Shown: positions 46,710 through 63,197, numbered from the stretch's first letter. The stretch: 64,000 nt of DNA from Curtobacterium sp. VKM Ac-2922 (GCF_022815645.1 NZ_JALGRO010000004.1:251436-315435), one strand, 5' to 3'. Notes: generated from the letters alone by a model not told the origin. Made by a program: numbers and translations.

Positions 46710-47905
46710 CCCAGGCCGAGACCCAGGCGCGTGCTGCCGCCGGGGACCAGCCCGCCCCCACGGGCGTGCAGACGCCGACCCGCACCGCCGCCGGCCGACC
46801 TCGACACCTGTACGAGGTCGACGTCCTGCGGATCCTGACCTTCGCGTGCGTGCTCGGCGTGCACACCACCAGCCACACGATGGCATCCGACGACGTCGGG
46901 CTGGCCGGGCTGCTCGCGCTGCTGCACTTCACGCGGCTGGTGTTCTTCACCCTGACCGCGTTCGTCCTGGTCTACAGCTACGCCATCCGGCCGAAGCCGA
47001 TGTCGGTGTTCTGGCCGAAGCGGTTCCTGCTGGTCGGGGTGCCGTACCTGGCCTGGTCGTTCGTGTACGTGGCCTCGGCCTGGCTGCTCGACCCGGGGCA
47101 GCGCGGTGACGTGCCCGCACTGGTGACGACGTTCGCCACCGGGGTCGTCACCGGGACCGCGAAGTACCACCTGTACTTCCTGCTCGTGACGATGCAGGTC
47201 TACCTGCTGCTGCCCGCGATCATGTGGCTCGTCCGGAAGTCGCGCGGGCACCACGTCACGGTGCTCGTGGTCGCGCTCGTGGTCCAGCTCGTGGTCTTTG
47301 CCGGGTACAAGTACTTCCCGGCGAGCGACGCGTGGCTGAACGGGTACCAGAAGCAGTTCTTCTTCTCGTACGTGTTCTTCATCGTGTCCGGTGCGATCGC
47401 CGCCGACCACGCCGACCGGTTCCTCGGCTTCGTCCGGACCCACCGGCGCGGCATCATGTGGGCGTTCCTGGGCGGCGCGGTCCTGACGATCGGTGTGTTC
47501 GTCCTGCAGATGGCGACCGGCGACTCGCCGTACGCCGCCGGCACGCCGCTGCAGCCGGTCGAGGCCGTGTGGAGCACCGTCGTCTTCGTCGCGTTCCTGG
47601 CCATCGGTGCGGCCTGGGCGGACCGCCGCGTCGCCGGCAGTCGGCTCGCCAAGGTGGTCGACTACGCGTCCGACCGGTCGTTCGGCATCTTCCTCAGCCA
47701 CCCGCTCGTGATCTGGCTGCTGCTCTACGGCTCCAGCCCGCTCGAGGCGCTCGTGCCGAAGCCCTGGCTCACCCTCGTGACGTACCTGCTCGTGGTCGTG
47801 CTGTCGGTGGCGCTGACCGAGGTGTTCCGCTGGACGCCGCTCAGCGTGCCGCTGACCGGCCGCCCGTCGCTGTCGTCCCGCGCGGCACGCGCGGCGCGCG
47901 CCTGA
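46706..47905 (+). CDS. Membrane acyltransferase (Acyl_transf_3 family)
   Basis: A 399-residue protein with about ten transmembrane helices. It starts with a hydrophilic segment of about 40 residues, then HLYEVDVLRILTFACVLGVHTT, the family's usual R and H pair near the first helix, LHFTRLVFFTLTAFVLVYSY and SDRSFGIFLSHPLVI. Such enzymes acylate sugars of capsules, teichoic acids or glycolipids. Its GTG overlaps the ligase gene, which could supply or regulate the activated acid. Substrate unknown. Confidence 0.87.
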   Translation: MTQAETQARAAAGDQPAPTGVQTPTRTAAGRPRHLYEVDVLRILTFACVLGVHTTSHTMASDDVGLAGLLALLHFTRLVFFTLTAFVLVYSYAIRPKPMSVFWPKRFLLVGVPYLAWSFVYVASAWLLDPGQRGDVPALVTTFATGVVTGTAKYHLYFLLVTMQVYLLLPAIMWLVRKSRGHHVTVLVVALVVQLVVFAGYKYFPASDAWLNGYQKQFFFSYVFFIVSGAIAADHADRFLGFVRTHRRGIMWAFLGGAVLTIGVFVLQMATGDSPYAAGTPLQPVEAVWSTVVFVAFLAIGAAWADRRVAGSRLAKVVDYASDRSFGIFLSHPLVIWLLLYGSSPLEALVPKPWLTLVTYLLVVVLSVALTEVFRWTPLSVPLTGRPSLSSRAARAARA

Positions 47906-47920
47906 GTCCCTGACCCCGAG

Positions 47921-47966
47921 ACGGACGGGAGGCCCGTGGCGACACCGCCACGGGCCTCCCGTCCGT
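47921..47966 (+). terminator. 20-bp perfect stem-loop between convergent genes
   Basis: ACGGACGGGAGGCCCGTGGC and its exact complement are separated by a 6-nt loop. It lies between the acyltransferase and the MFS gene, which converge, and can serve both strands. Confidence 0.88.
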
Positions 47967-47979
47967 CCCCAGGTCCGGA

Positions 47980-49305
47980 TCAGATCCGGGGCCGCTCCGC
48001 CTTCGGCGTCCCGATCTCCAGCACCCCGTTCGGCGAGGTGAGCCGCAGCGGCTTCATGAACCAGGCGACGACCGCCGCGGCGAACAGCAGGGCGCAGGAC
48101 AGGGCGAAGGGGAGCTGCCACCCGCTGGCGTCGATCAGGAAGCCGAAGACGATCGGCGACAGGACACCGGCGATGCCGAAGCCGGTGTTCATGAACCCCG
48201 AGGCCGTCCCCGACCACTGCGGGGCCACGTCCATCGGGATCGCCCAGAGGTTCGCGTTGCAGAGCTCGAGGAAGAAGAACGAGAGCGCCAGCGAGATCGT
48301 GGCGACGAGCAGCCCCTGCCCGATGACGAGCGGGATGAGGCAGAGCAGCGAGCCGCCCAGCCCGATCACCAGGATCGTCCGGCGCGCGTTCCGCGTGTTC
48401 CCGCCGCGGTGGATGATCCGGTCGCTGAGCATGCCGCCGACGGTGTCGCCGACGACGCCAGCCAACAGGATGAGCGTCGTGAACAGGGCGAAGTCGCCGA
48501 TCTCCAGGCCGTAGGTCGAGCTGAGGAACGTCGGCAGCCAGGTCAGGAACACCCAGAGCGTCCAGCCGTAGCCGAAGTCCACGAAGGTGACCGGCAGGAT
48601 CTGCTTCGCCATCTGGCGCCACGGCACGGGCGGCCGCGTCGCACGGGTCTCGACGGGCGGCAGCTCGGACAGTTCGACCTGCGTGATGCCCTTCGCCGAC
48701 TCGGGCTTGTCGCGGAACCAGACGAACCAGACGACGGCCCACGCGAACGACAGCACCGCGGTCGCGAAGAACGCCAGCCGCCAGCCGCTCACCGCGATGA
48801 AGTACGCCACCACCAGCGGCGCCAGGGCGTTCCCCAGACGGGCAGCCGAGTGCACGACACCCTGCGCGAAGCCGTTGCGGTCACGGGGGATCCACCGGCT
48901 CATCGCCTGGGTGGCGGTCGGGAAGGCCGCCGCCTCGCTCAGTCCGAGCAGCGCCCGTGCGGCGAACAGCGTCCAGAAGCCCACCGCGAAGCCGGTCCAG
49001 AGCGTCGCGACGCCCCAGATCACCGTGATGACGAAGAGCGCCTTGCGCGGGCCGAACTTCTCGCTGATCGTGCCGCCGAAGACCTGCAGCAGGGCGTACG
49101 GCAACGAGAACGCCGCGACGATGACGCCCGCGGTGGCCTCGTTGAAGCCGAACTCCTCGGTGATGTGGGGGAGCGCGGTGGAGATGTTGGTGCGGTCGAT
49201 GTACGAGATCGCGTACATGAAGCAGAGCAGGATGAGCACGCGCCCGCGGATGCGTCCGCGGAACGGGGTGCCCTTCGTCGGTGCCGCCGGGGTCGCGGTC
49301 GTCAT
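47980..49305 (-). CDS. MFS transporter (ACS family-like)
   Basis: A 441-residue major facilitator with 12 predicted helices. The motif YIDRTNISTALP in helix 1, GGTISEKFGPRKAL in the 2-3 loop, ARALLGLSEAAAFPTATQAM in helix 4 and a charged central loop with RDKPESAKG are typical of the anion:cation symporter family (hexuronate, galactonate, phthalate). The transported acid is unknown. It stands alone, with its own promoter region shared with uvrB on the other strand. Confidence 0.88.
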   Translation of the reverse strand: MTTATPAAPTKGTPFRGRIRGRVLILLCFMYAISYIDRTNISTALPHITEEFGFNEATAGVIVAAFSLPYALLQVFGGTISEKFGPRKALFVITVIWGVATLWTGFAVGFWTLFAARALLGLSEAAAFPTATQAMSRWIPRDRNGFAQGVVHSAARLGNALAPLVVAYFIAVSGWRLAFFATAVLSFAWAVVWFVWFRDKPESAKGITQVELSELPPVETRATRPPVPWRQMAKQILPVTFVDFGYGWTLWVFLTWLPTFLSSTYGLEIGDFALFTTLILLAGVVGDTVGGMLSDRIIHRGGNTRNARRTILVIGLGGSLLCLIPLVIGQGLLVATISLALSFFFLELCNANLWAIPMDVAPQWSGTASGFMNTGFGIAGVLSPIVFGFLIDASGWQLPFALSCALLFAAAVVAWFMKPLRLTSPNGVLEIGTPKAERPRI

Positions 49306-49477
49306 GGGGCCTCTTCGGGGGAGTGAGGGTCGATCGGGGTGCTGCTGAACGAACGAGACGTTAGGGACCGTTCTTATCAGCGTCCTTGGAGCCTGCTCTC
49401 CCGCGGACGATACGCCCGCTGCCGCGCGAGGGGTACGCCGTCGGCGAGCAGACGGCCGAGGTGTCGGTGGGCGCGCC

Positions 49478-49483
49478 TAGCAT
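49478..49483 (+). promoter_or_regulatory. -10 box (TAGCAT), leaderless start of uvrB
   Basis: TAGCAT is followed by 7 nt and the ATG. No obvious SOS operator was found in the 185-nt gap to the divergent MFS gene. Confidence 0.6.
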
Positions 49484-49490
49484 TGGCGGC

Positions 49491-51570
<2,080 letters not shown>

Positions 51571-51581
<11 letters not shown>

Positions 51582-52506
51582 CACCACCGCCGCCGCCGGG
51601 GGTGGACGGGCGCAGACCGTCGTCGTCACGGGTGCCAGTGCCGGTCTCGGGTACCACGCGGCCGAGCAGCTCGCGGCCGCCGGGCACCGGGTGGTCCTCG
51701 CGACCCGCAACCCCGAGCGGGCCGACGCCGCCGAGCGCAGCATCCGGCAGCACGTGCCGGACGCCACGCTCGAACACCTGCACGTCGACCTCGCCGACCT
51801 CGACAGCGTCCGCGCCGCCGCGGCCGACCTGCAGGACCGTGGCCCGGTCGACGTCCTGCTCAACAACGCCGGGGTCGTCGGGTCACGCACCGAGCGCTTC
51901 ACTGCGCAGGGCGTCGAGCTGCAGGTCGGCACGAACCACGTCGGGCACTTCGCCTTCACGGGGTTGCTGCTGCCGATGCTCGAACGCTCCGGTGGTCGTG
52001 TCGTGCACCTCGGGTCGATCGCGCACCGCTGGGCATCACTCGACCGCCGCGACCCGTTGCGCGTCGGGCACTACTCGGGGTACCGGCAGTACGGCCGCAG
52101 CAAGCTCGCGGTGATGCTGTTCGGGTTCGAGCTCGCCGAGCGGCTGGCCGACGCGGGCTCCGCGGTGTCGAGCGTCGTCGCACACCCGGGCCTGGCGTTC
52201 GACGCCCTCGGTGCGCAACGGCCGCTCGTCACCCCGGCCCGGGACGAACCGGCGTGGATGCGCCCGGGCGAACGGGCCGTCGCGCAGGGCAAGGACGCCG
52301 GCGCACTGCCGCTCGTCCACGCCGCGGTCGGTGCCGACGTGCGATCGGGGGAGTACTGGGGGCCCGGCGGGCCGCTGCAGCTCCGCGGGTCGGCGGCGAT
52401 CGTCCGCGCCGAGCCCCGGGCGCACGACCGCACGGTGGCGGCGCGTCTCTGGCTCGCCAGTGAGCAGGCCTCGGGCGTGGCGTTCGCTCTCGACGCATTC
52501 GCCTGA
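51571..52506 (+). CDS. Short-chain dehydrogenase/reductase
   Basis: A 311-residue SDR with the NAD(P)-binding [34 protein letters not shown], and the active-site Y-x-x-x-K in QYGRSKLAV. It resembles retinol dehydrogenase/WW-type SDRs that reduce or oxidise carbonyls; the substrate is unknown. It lies between uvrB and uvrA, overlapping uvrB by 11 nt, but is not a repair gene by family. A promoter separates it from uvrA. Confidence 0.9.
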
Positions 52507-52540
52507 GCCCGGACCGGAACCGAATGTCGGCGTCGGTTCG

Positions 52541-52546
52541 TAGACT
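52541..52546 (+). promoter_or_regulatory. -10 box (TAGACT), leaderless start of uvrA
   Basis: TAGACT is followed by 8 nt and the ATG at 52555 (or 5 nt and GTG at 52552). Confidence 0.55.
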
Positions 52547-52554
52547 CGTCGGTG

Positions 52555-55659
<3,105 letters not shown>

Positions 55660-57768
55660 GTGGCAGACACCGTCCCGTGGCGCCCGAAGGCCGGTGAGAT
55701 CCCGACCGACCCGGGCGTCTACCGCTGGCGCGACGGCAACGGCCGGGTGCTGTACGTCGGCAAGGCGAAGAACCTCCGCGCACGGCTGAGCAACTACTTC
55801 GCGCCGCTGCCGACGCTGCACGAGCGCACCCGGCGGATGGTCCTGACGGCGAAGAGCGTCGAGTGGACCACGGTCGGCTCCGAGATCGAGGCACTCCAGC
55901 TCGAGTACACGTGGATCAAGGAGTTCGACCCGCCGTTCAACGTCAAGTTCCGTGACGACAAGTCGTACCCCTACATGGCGATCACCCTGGGCGACGAAGC
56001 GCCGCGGGTGATGGTCACGCGCAACCGCAAGATCAAGGGCGCCAAGTACTTCGGCCCGTACCCCAAGATCTGGGCGGTGCACGACACCATCGACCTGATG
56101 ATCAAGGTGTTCCCGATCCGCACCTGCTCGGACTCGTCCTACAAGCGTGCGATGCAGACGGGCAAGCCGTGCTTCCCGGGGCAGATCGGCAAGTGCGGCG
56201 GACCCTGTTCGCAGCGCGTCACGATCGCCGAGCACCGTGCGCTGGTCGAGGAGTTCATCCGGTTCATGAACAGCTACGACCGCCGCGTCATCACCGAGCT
56301 CCGGCAGCGCATGGGCGCCTCGGCCGACGCGATGCAGTACGAGCAGGCGGCGAGGTACCGCGACCAGGTCGAGGCGCTCGAAGCCGTGCTCGAGAAGTCC
56401 GCGGTGGTGCTCAAGGACTCGGTCGACCTCGACCTGTTCGGGATCGCCGAGGACGAACTCGCCGCCGCGGTCCAGCTGTTCTCGGTGCGCGGCGGACGCA
56501 TCCGCGGTGTGCGCGGCTGGGTCGTCGACAAGGAACTCGACATCAGCACCGGTGACCTGGTCGAGCAGATCGTCCAGGGGGTCTATGCCGATGGCGAGCT
56601 GACGCCGCGGGCCGATGGCGCGCGGCCGGGCCGGGACGACTCCGCGATGCTCAGTCCGACCACCGAGGAGCCCCCGCGCGAGGTCGTCGTCCCCGAGCTC
56701 CCCGAGGACGCCGACGCCCTGCAGCAGTGGCTCAGCGACCGCCGCGGCGGGCGTGGCACGAAGCTCAGCACGGCCCAACGTGGTGACCGCGCCGGACTGG
56801 CCCGCACGGCGTCGCAGAACGCGCAACAGGCGCTGATGCTCTACAAGACCAAACGCTCGGCCGACTACACCACGCGTGCTGCCGCACTGGCCGACATCCA
56901 ACAGGCGCTCGGCATGTCCGAGGCCCCGCTCCGCATGGAGTGCTACGACATCTCGCACCTGCAGGGCACGAACGTCGTGGCGTCGATGGTCGTCTTCGAG
57001 GACGGCCTGCCGCGCAAGGACCAGTACCGGCGGTACTCCATCGCCGAGACCCGCGACGACACCGACAGCATGCACCAGGTGCTCACCCGTCGGTTGGCGC
57101 GTCTGGACGAGGACGCCGAACTGCCCGACCAGCCGGACCAGAACGCCGACGGCGTCGTCGCGGTCGAGAAGCCGACCAAGCGGTTCGCCTACCGCCCGCA
57201 GCTGCTCATCGTCGACGGCGGGCAGCCGCAGGTCGCCGCCGCCAAGCGTGCGATGGACGAAGCCGGGGTCGCGGACATCGCCCTGGTCGGCATCGCGAAG
57301 CGGCTCGAAGAGCTCTGGCTGCCCGACGACGACTTCCCGGTGATCCTGCCGCGCAACTCCGAGGCGCTCTTCCTGATCCAGCGCATCCGCGACGAGGCGC
57401 ACCGCTTCGCCATCACGCACCAGCGCGGGCGGCGCAAACGCGACGTCCGGACGCAGCTGTCCGAGATCCCGGGGCTCGGCCCCAGCCGGGTCAGCGCGCT
57501 GCTGAAGCACTTCGGCTCGGTCGCGCGGCTGCGGTCGGCCACCGCCGACGAGATCGCCGAGGTGCAGGGCGTGGGGCCGGCGACGGCCGCCGCCGTGGTG
57601 CGCAAACTGCAGACGGTGCCGACGAGCACGCCGACGGGGGAGTCGCCCGCCAGCGCGCCGTCCGCCGAGTCACCGTCCGGTGACGCGGCGTCGGTCAGCG
57701 CGGAACGGACAGGAGGCCCAGTGCGGGTCCCCGAGGTGACCCGCTACGGTCCGCAGCTGCCGACGTGA
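55660..57768 (+). CDS. uvrC: Excinuclease ABC subunit C
   Basis: Makes the 3' and 5' incisions in nucleotide excision repair. The 702-residue protein has the GIY-YIG nuclease ([21 protein letters not shown]), the UVR domain ([21 protein letters not shown]), the RNase-H-like 5' nuclease domain ([31 protein letters not shown]) and a C-terminal helix-hairpin-helix pair ([32 protein letters not shown]). A low-complexity tail of about 70 residues follows. The GTG directly abuts the uvrA stop. Confidence 0.97.
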   Translation: MADTVPWRPKAGEIPTDPGVYRWRDGNGRVLYVGKAKNLRARLSNYFAPLPTLHERTRRMVLTAKSVEWTTVGSEIEALQLEYTWIKEFDPPFNVKFRDDKSYPYMAITLGDEAPRVMVTRNRKIKGAKYFGPYPKIWAVHDTIDLMIKVFPIRTCSDSSYKRAMQTGKPCFPGQIGKCGGPCSQRVTIAEHRALVEEFIRFMNSYDRRVITELRQRMGASADAMQYEQAARYRDQVEALEAVLEKSAVVLKDSVDLDLFGIAEDELAAAVQLFSVRGGRIRGVRGWVVDKELDISTGDLVEQIVQGVYADGELTPRADGARPGRDDSAMLSPTTEEPPREVVVPELPEDADALQQWLSDRRGGRGTKLSTAQRGDRAGLARTASQNAQQALMLYKTKRSADYTTRAAALADIQQALGMSEAPLRMECYDISHLQGTNVVASMVVFEDGLPRKDQYRRYSIAETRDDTDSMHQVLTRRLARLDEDAELPDQPDQNADGVVAVEKPTKRFAYRPQLLIVDGGQPQVAAAKRAMDEAGVADIALVGIAKRLEELWLPDDDFPVILPRNSEALFLIQRIRDEAHRFAITHQRGRRKRDVRTQLSEIPGLGPSRVSALLKHFGSVARLRSATADEIAEVQGVGPATAAAVVRKLQTVPTSTPTGESPASAPSAESPSGDAASVSAERTGGPVRVPEVTRYGPQLPT

Positions 57769-57817
57769 CGCAACCCGGTCCTCCCGTTCGTCGGGTCCCT
57801 GACCCCCGGACGGGCGA

Positions 57818-57823
57818 TACCCT
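57818..57823 (+). promoter_or_regulatory. -10 box (TACCCT) upstream of rapZ
   Basis: TACCCT in the 145-nt uvrC-rapZ gap would give a leader of about 80 nt. No other clear signal in the gap. Confidence 0.45.
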
Positions 57824-57913
57824 GGACCCCACCACCATCCCCCGGCCCGCTCTGCGGGCACCCGGACCGCCCGAGCGACGCGCCCGGGCAGCGACGACGG
57901 AGCACATCGCCAG

Positions 57914-58801
57914 ATGACCGACACCGATGCGAGTCCGCAGCACGACGTCCTGATCGTGACCGGGATGTCCGGGGCCGGACGGTCGACGGTCGGCAAGGCA
58001 CTCGAGGACCTCGACTGGTACGTCGTCGACAACCTGCCGACACAGATGCTCGGGCCGTTGACCGACCTGGCCGACCGCGCGGGCGAGAAGATCCCGAAGC
58101 TCGCGGCCGTCGTCGACGTCCGCGGTGGCCGGTACTTCACGGATCCGGAGCACGCGGTGGAACGGCTGCGGGCGTCGACGTCGGCACGCGTCCGGGTGCT
58201 GTTCCTCGAGGCGACCGACCAGGTGCTCGTGCGGCGGTTCGAGCAGGTCCGTCGGCCGCATCCGCTGCAGGGCGAGGACACGTTGCTCGACGGAATCGCC
58301 CGCGAGCGCACCCGGCTGCTGGGGCTGCGCGAGGCGTCCGACGTCATCATCGACACCTCCGACCTCAACATCCACCAGCTCGCGAACACCGTCACCGAGA
58401 AGTTCGCCGAGGACCGGTTCACCGGGGTCCAGGTGACCCTGATGAGCTTCGGGTTCAAGTACGGACTGCCCGCGGACGCCGACATGGTGGCCGACGTCCG
58501 CTTCATCCCGAACCCGTACTGGGTGCCGGAGCTCCGGCCGCACACGGGTCTCGACAAGCCGGTCTCCGAGTACGTCCTGGCCCAGCCCGGGTCGCGCACG
58601 TTCGTCGACCGCTACGCCGCCGTGCTCGAGCCGGTGCTCGACGGGTACCAGCGCGAGAACAAAAGACACGCTACGATCGCCATCGGCTGTACCGGCGGCA
58701 AGCACCGCTCGGTCGCCATCGTCGCCGAGCTGGCGAGCCTCCTCCGTGGGATGCCCAACGTCGCCGTGCGTGTGAAGAACCGAGATCTCGGCCGGGAGTG
58801 A
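57914..58801 (+). CDS. rapZ: RapZ-type P-loop protein (YvcJ family)
   Basis: A 295-residue nucleotide-binding protein; RapZ of E. coli guides RNase E to a small RNA, while the role in Actinobacteria is less clear. The N-terminal P-loop reads [19 protein letters not shown] (Arg in place of the usual Lys, common in actinobacterial members), then DNLPTQML, and the C-terminal half has [26 protein letters not shown] split by a loop, and [11 protein letters not shown]. It is next to whiA; the usual yvcK gene between them is missing. Confidence 0.93.
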   Translation: MTDTDASPQHDVLIVTGMSGAGRSTVGKALEDLDWYVVDNLPTQMLGPLTDLADRAGEKIPKLAAVVDVRGGRYFTDPEHAVERLRASTSARVRVLFLEATDQVLVRRFEQVRRPHPLQGEDTLLDGIARERTRLLGLREASDVIIDTSDLNIHQLANTVTEKFAEDRFTGVQVTLMSFGFKYGLPADADMVADVRFIPNPYWVPELRPHTGLDKPVSEYVLAQPGSRTFVDRYAAVLEPVLDGYQRENKRHATIAIGCTGGKHRSVAIVAELASLLRGMPNVAVRVKNRDLGRE

Positions 58802-58879
58802 CCGTCCCACCGGCCGCTCCACACGGGTGCGCCGCGCAGGACACGGGACCCACCACCAGAAAACGTTAGGAATGATGCT

Positions 58880-59860
58880 GTGCCGTTGACTGCCGAGGTC
58901 AAGGACGAACTGGCCAGGGTCGTCGTGGGCCGCAACACGGTCCGTGCCGCCGAACTCGCGACCATCCTGCGGTTCGCGGGTGGCCTGCACGTCATCTCCG
59001 GCAGGATCGCCGTCGAGGTCGAGCTCGACACCCGGATCATCGTCCACCGTGTCCGCAAGGACCTCGCCGAGCTCTACGGCGTGCGGAGCGAGGCATCGGT
59101 GGGGTCCTCGGCATCCGCACGACGCGGCACGCGCTACCTGGTCCGCGTCCTCGAAGCGGGCGAGACCCTGGCCCGCCAGACAGGCCTGATGGACGCACGT
59201 CGTCGCCCGGTCCGCGGGCTGCCGAACCGGCTCACCACGGGCAACCGCGAGGACCTCGCTGCCATCTGGCGTGGCGCGTTCCTGGCCGCCGGCACCCTGA
59301 CCGATCCCGGTCGTGCCGCCGCCCTCGAGGTCACCTGCCCCGGCAACGAAGCAGCGATGGCCCTGGTCGGCGCCGCCTCACGCCTGGGGATCGCCGCGAA
59401 GGGCCGCGAGGTCCGCGGTGTGCACCGTGTGGTCATCCGCGACGGCGAGGCCATCGGGCAGATGCTCACGGCGATGGGAGCCGCCCGCACCACCGCCGAC
59501 TGGGAGGAGATGCGCCAGCGCCGCGAGGTCCGCGCGACCGCCAACCGCCTGGTGAACTTCGACGACGCCAACCTCCGCCGCTCGGCACAGGCCGCCGTCG
59601 CCGCGTGCGCCCGCGTCGAACGTGCGCTCGAGATCCTCGGCGACGAGGTCCCCGACCACCTGCAGTACGCCGGGTCGCTCCGGCTGGCACACCGTGACGC
59701 CTCGCTCGACGAGCTCGGCCAGCACGCCGACCCGCCCATGACCAAGGACGCCATCGCCGGCCGCATCCGTCGACTGCTCGCGATGGCCGACAAGCGCGCC
59801 GTCGAGCTCGACGTCCCCGGCACCGAGGCGAGCGTGCCCGAGGAGCTCGAGGGCGCCTGA
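58880..59860 (+). CDS. whiA: DNA-binding regulator WhiA
   Basis: Conserved Gram-positive regulator that controls sporulation and cell division in Streptomyces. The 326-residue protein starts [14 protein letters not shown], has the LAGLIDADG-like domain ([32 protein letters not shown]) and a C-terminal helix-turn-helix ([24 protein letters not shown] in the sequence, with the recognition helix). The GTG start follows AGGA. Present in non-sporulating Actinobacteria, where it probably links division to growth. Confidence 0.95.
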   Translation: MPLTAEVKDELARVVVGRNTVRAAELATILRFAGGLHVISGRIAVEVELDTRIIVHRVRKDLAELYGVRSEASVGSSASARRGTRYLVRVLEAGETLARQTGLMDARRRPVRGLPNRLTTGNREDLAAIWRGAFLAAGTLTDPGRAAALEVTCPGNEAAMALVGAASRLGIAAKGREVRGVHRVVIRDGEAIGQMLTAMGAARTTADWEEMRQRREVRATANRLVNFDDANLRRSAQAAVAACARVERALEILGDEVPDHLQYAGSLRLAHRDASLDELGQHADPPMTKDAIAGRIRRLLAMADKRAVELDVPGTEASVPEELEGA

Positions 59861-59942
59861 CGGCTCCTGCGTCCCCGCTGGGGCGGGCTCGGTCTGACGG
59901 CTGTCTGCACGTCACACGAACGGGCGCTGAAGCTCCGACTGC

Positions 59943-61064
<1,122 letters not shown>

Positions 61065-61067
61065 CAC

Positions 61068-62285
61068 ATGAGCCTCCGAACCCTCGGCGACCTCGGCGAC
61101 CTCGCCGGCAAGCGCGTCGTCGTCCGGTGTGACCTCAACGTCCCGCTCAAGGACGGGGTCATCACCGACGACGGTCGCGTGCGCGCGTCGCTCGGCACGC
61201 TGAACACCCTCATCAACGCTGGTGCCCGTGTCATCGTGGTCTCGCACCTCGGTCGACCGGACGGTACGCCGGACCCGCAGTACTCGCTCGCCCCGGTGGG
61301 GCAGCGGCTGTCGGAGCTGCTCGGCAAGCCGGTCGAGTTCGTCGACGAGACCGTCGGTGACCTCGCCTCGGCGGCCGCCGGCGACCTTGGGGACGGTGAC
61401 GTCCTGCTGCTCGAGAACCTCCGCTTCAACCCGGAGGAGACCTCGAAGGACGTCGCTGAGCGTCAGGCCTTCGCCGAGCGGATCGCCGCGATGGCGGACG
61501 CGTTCGTGTCGGACGGGTTCGGGGTGGTGCACCGCAAGCAGGCCTCGGTCTACGAACTCGCCTCCGTGCTGCCCTCGGCGGCCGGCGAGCTCATCGAGAC
61601 CGAGCTGCGTGTCCTCGAGCGGCTGACCTCGACGTCCGAGCGCCCCTACACGGTGGTGCTCGGTGGGTCGAAGGTCAGTGACAAGCTCGGCGTGATCGAC
61701 CACCTGCTCCCGCAGGTCGACACGCTCTGCATCGGTGGAGGCATGCTGTTCACCTTCCTTGCTGCGCAGGGGCACGGCGTGGCCAAGTCCCTGCTCGAGC
61801 AGGACCAGCTCGACGTCGTCCGCGAGTACCTCTCGCGGGCGGACGAGCTCGGCGTGACGATCGACCTGCCGACCGATGTGGTCGTGGCCTCCGGGTTCGC
61901 GGCCGACGCCGACCACGAGACGGTCGCGGCCGACGCCATCGAGTCGTCGTCCTTCGGTACCGACGGCATCGGGCTCGACATCGGACCCGACACCGCAGCG
62001 CGCTTCGCGTCCGCTGTCTCGGGGTCGAAGACCGTGTTCTGGAACGGGCCGATGGGCGTGTTCGAGTTCCCGGCCTTCGCTGCCGGCACGAAGACCGTCG
62101 CGCAGGCCCTCACCGAAGTCGACGGCCTCGGCGTGGTCGGTGGCGGCGACTCTGCTGCAGCCGTCCGGTCGCTCGGGTTCTCGGACGATCAGTTCGGCCA
62201 CATCTCGACCGGTGGTGGCGCCAGCCTCGAGTTCCTCGAGGGCAAGTCGCTGCCCGGTCTCGAAGCACTCGGATGGACACGATGA
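61068..62285 (+). CDS. pgk: Phosphoglycerate kinase
   Basis: Transfers phosphate from 1,3-bisphosphoglycerate to ADP. The 405-residue protein has the KRVVVRCDLNVPLKDG site, VSHLGRPDG, LLENLRFNPEETSKD, VLGGSKVSDKLGV, GGGMLFTFL, FWNGPMGVFEFPAF and GGGDSAAAVRSLG. Its TGA overlaps the ATG of a 16-codon remnant (below), and that in turn overlaps tpiA. Confidence 0.97.
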   Translation: MSLRTLGDLGDLAGKRVVVRCDLNVPLKDGVITDDGRVRASLGTLNTLINAGARVIVVSHLGRPDGTPDPQYSLAPVGQRLSELLGKPVEFVDETVGDLASAAAGDLGDGDVLLLENLRFNPEETSKDVAERQAFAERIAAMADAFVSDGFGVVHRKQASVYELASVLPSAAGELIETELRVLERLTSTSERPYTVVLGGSKVSDKLGVIDHLLPQVDTLCIGGGMLFTFLAAQGHGVAKSLLEQDQLDVVREYLSRADELGVTIDLPTDVVVASGFAADADHETVAADAIESSSFGTDGIGLDIGPDTAARFASAVSGSKTVFWNGPMGVFEFPAFAAGTKTVAQALTEVDGLGVVGGGDSAAAVRSLGFSDDQFGHISTGGGASLEFLEGKSLPGLEALGWTR

Positions 62286-62332
62286 CCCGCACACCGCTCA
62301 TCGCCGGTAACTCTGCGGAGGGCGCAGCATGA
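62282..62332 (+). pseudogene. 16-codon remnant of a duplicated tpiA start
   Basis: The reading frame MTRTPLIAGNSAEGAA starts with ATGA overlapping the pgk stop and ends with TGA overlapping the tpiA ATG (ATGA again). Its first ten residues equal a common TpiA N-terminus (M-x-x-x-PLIAGN), and 19 bp (62294-62312) are repeated exactly at 62341-62359 within tpiA, a 47-bp offset. This looks like a tandem duplication of the tpiA start that broke the original frame while keeping stop-start coupling. It may now serve as a translational coupling leader. Confidence 0.75.
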
Positions 62333-63108
62333 ATCGCGTCCCGCTCATCGCCGGTAACTGGAAGATGAACTTGGATCATCTGCAGGCCATCGCGACCGTG
62401 CAGAAGCTCGCCTGGACGCTGAAGGACGCCCGTCACGACTTCGACGACGTCGAAGTCGCGGTGTTCCCGCCCTTCACCGACCTGCGCAGCGTCCAGACGC
62501 TCATCTCGGCCGACAAGCTCCCGATCCGCTTCGGCGCCCAGGACCTGTCGCAGTTCGACTCCGGCGCTTACACCGGTGACGTGTCCGGTTCGTTCCTGGC
62601 GGCGCTCGATGCCGCCTACGTGATCGTCGGACACTCCGAACGTCGCACCATGCACGGTGAGACGGACGAGGTCGTCGCTGCGAAGACGGCAGCTGCCGTC
62701 AAGCACGGCGTCGTCCCGGTCGTCTGCGTCGGCGAGACCGGCGAGCAGCGCGAAGAGCGCGGTGCCGGTGTGGTCGCGGTCGAGCAGCTGCAGGTCGTCC
62801 TCGACGCCGTGCAGCCGTCCGAGATCGTCGTCGCGTACGAGCCCGTGTGGGCCATCGGTTCCGGCCAGGCTGCGTCCGCCGAACAGGCCCAGGACGAGTG
62901 CGCCGCGATCCGTCGTGGCATCGCCGCCACCTGGGGCGAGGACCTCGCTGCGGCCACCCGTGTGCTGTACGGCGGCTCGGTCAAGTCGGGCAACATCGCG
63001 GGCTTCCTCCGTGAACCCGATGTCGACGGTGCCCTGGTCGGTGGGGCGTCCCTCGACGTGCAGGAGTTCGCGGCGATCGCGCGCTTCCGCCAGCACGTCG
63101 GACTCTGA
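62329..63108 (+). CDS. tpiA: Triosephosphate isomerase
   Basis: Interconverts dihydroxyacetone phosphate and glyceraldehyde-3-phosphate. The 259-residue TIM barrel has the N-terminal LIAGNWKMN with the catalytic Lys, the electrophile His in VIVGHSERR, the general base Glu in AYEPVWAIGSG and the phosphate loop VLYGGSVKSGN and GALVGGASL. The start ATG is the second of two nested stop-start overlaps after pgk. Confidence 0.97.
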   Translation: MNRVPLIAGNWKMNLDHLQAIATVQKLAWTLKDARHDFDDVEVAVFPPFTDLRSVQTLISADKLPIRFGAQDLSQFDSGAYTGDVSGSFLAALDAAYVIVGHSERRTMHGETDEVVAAKTAAAVKHGVVPVVCVGETGEQREERGAGVVAVEQLQVVLDAVQPSEIVVAYEPVWAIGSGQAASAEQAQDECAAIRRGIAATWGEDLAAATRVLYGGSVKSGNIAGFLREPDVDGALVGGASLDVQEFAAIARFRQHVGL

Positions 63109-63116
63109 TCCATCCC

Positions 63117-63152
63117 GCTCGGGCCGGCCGCGTCGACGTGGCCGGCCCGAGC
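63117..63152 (+). terminator. 13-bp stem-loop after tpiA
   Basis: GCTCGGGCCGGCC (63117-63129) and GGCCGGCCCGAGC (63140-63152) pair perfectly around a 10-nt loop. It probably ends the gap-pgk-tpiA message. Confidence 0.78.
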
Positions 63153-63191
63153 CACGCCCGTGCCGGTGACCCGGCCGCTCCGGTGGCCCGG

Positions 63192-63197
63192 TACACT
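63192..63197 (+). promoter_or_regulatory. -10 box (TACACT) of secG
   Basis: TACACT starts a transcript with a leader of about 24 nt that holds GAAAGG 7 nt before the GTG. Confidence 0.55.
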
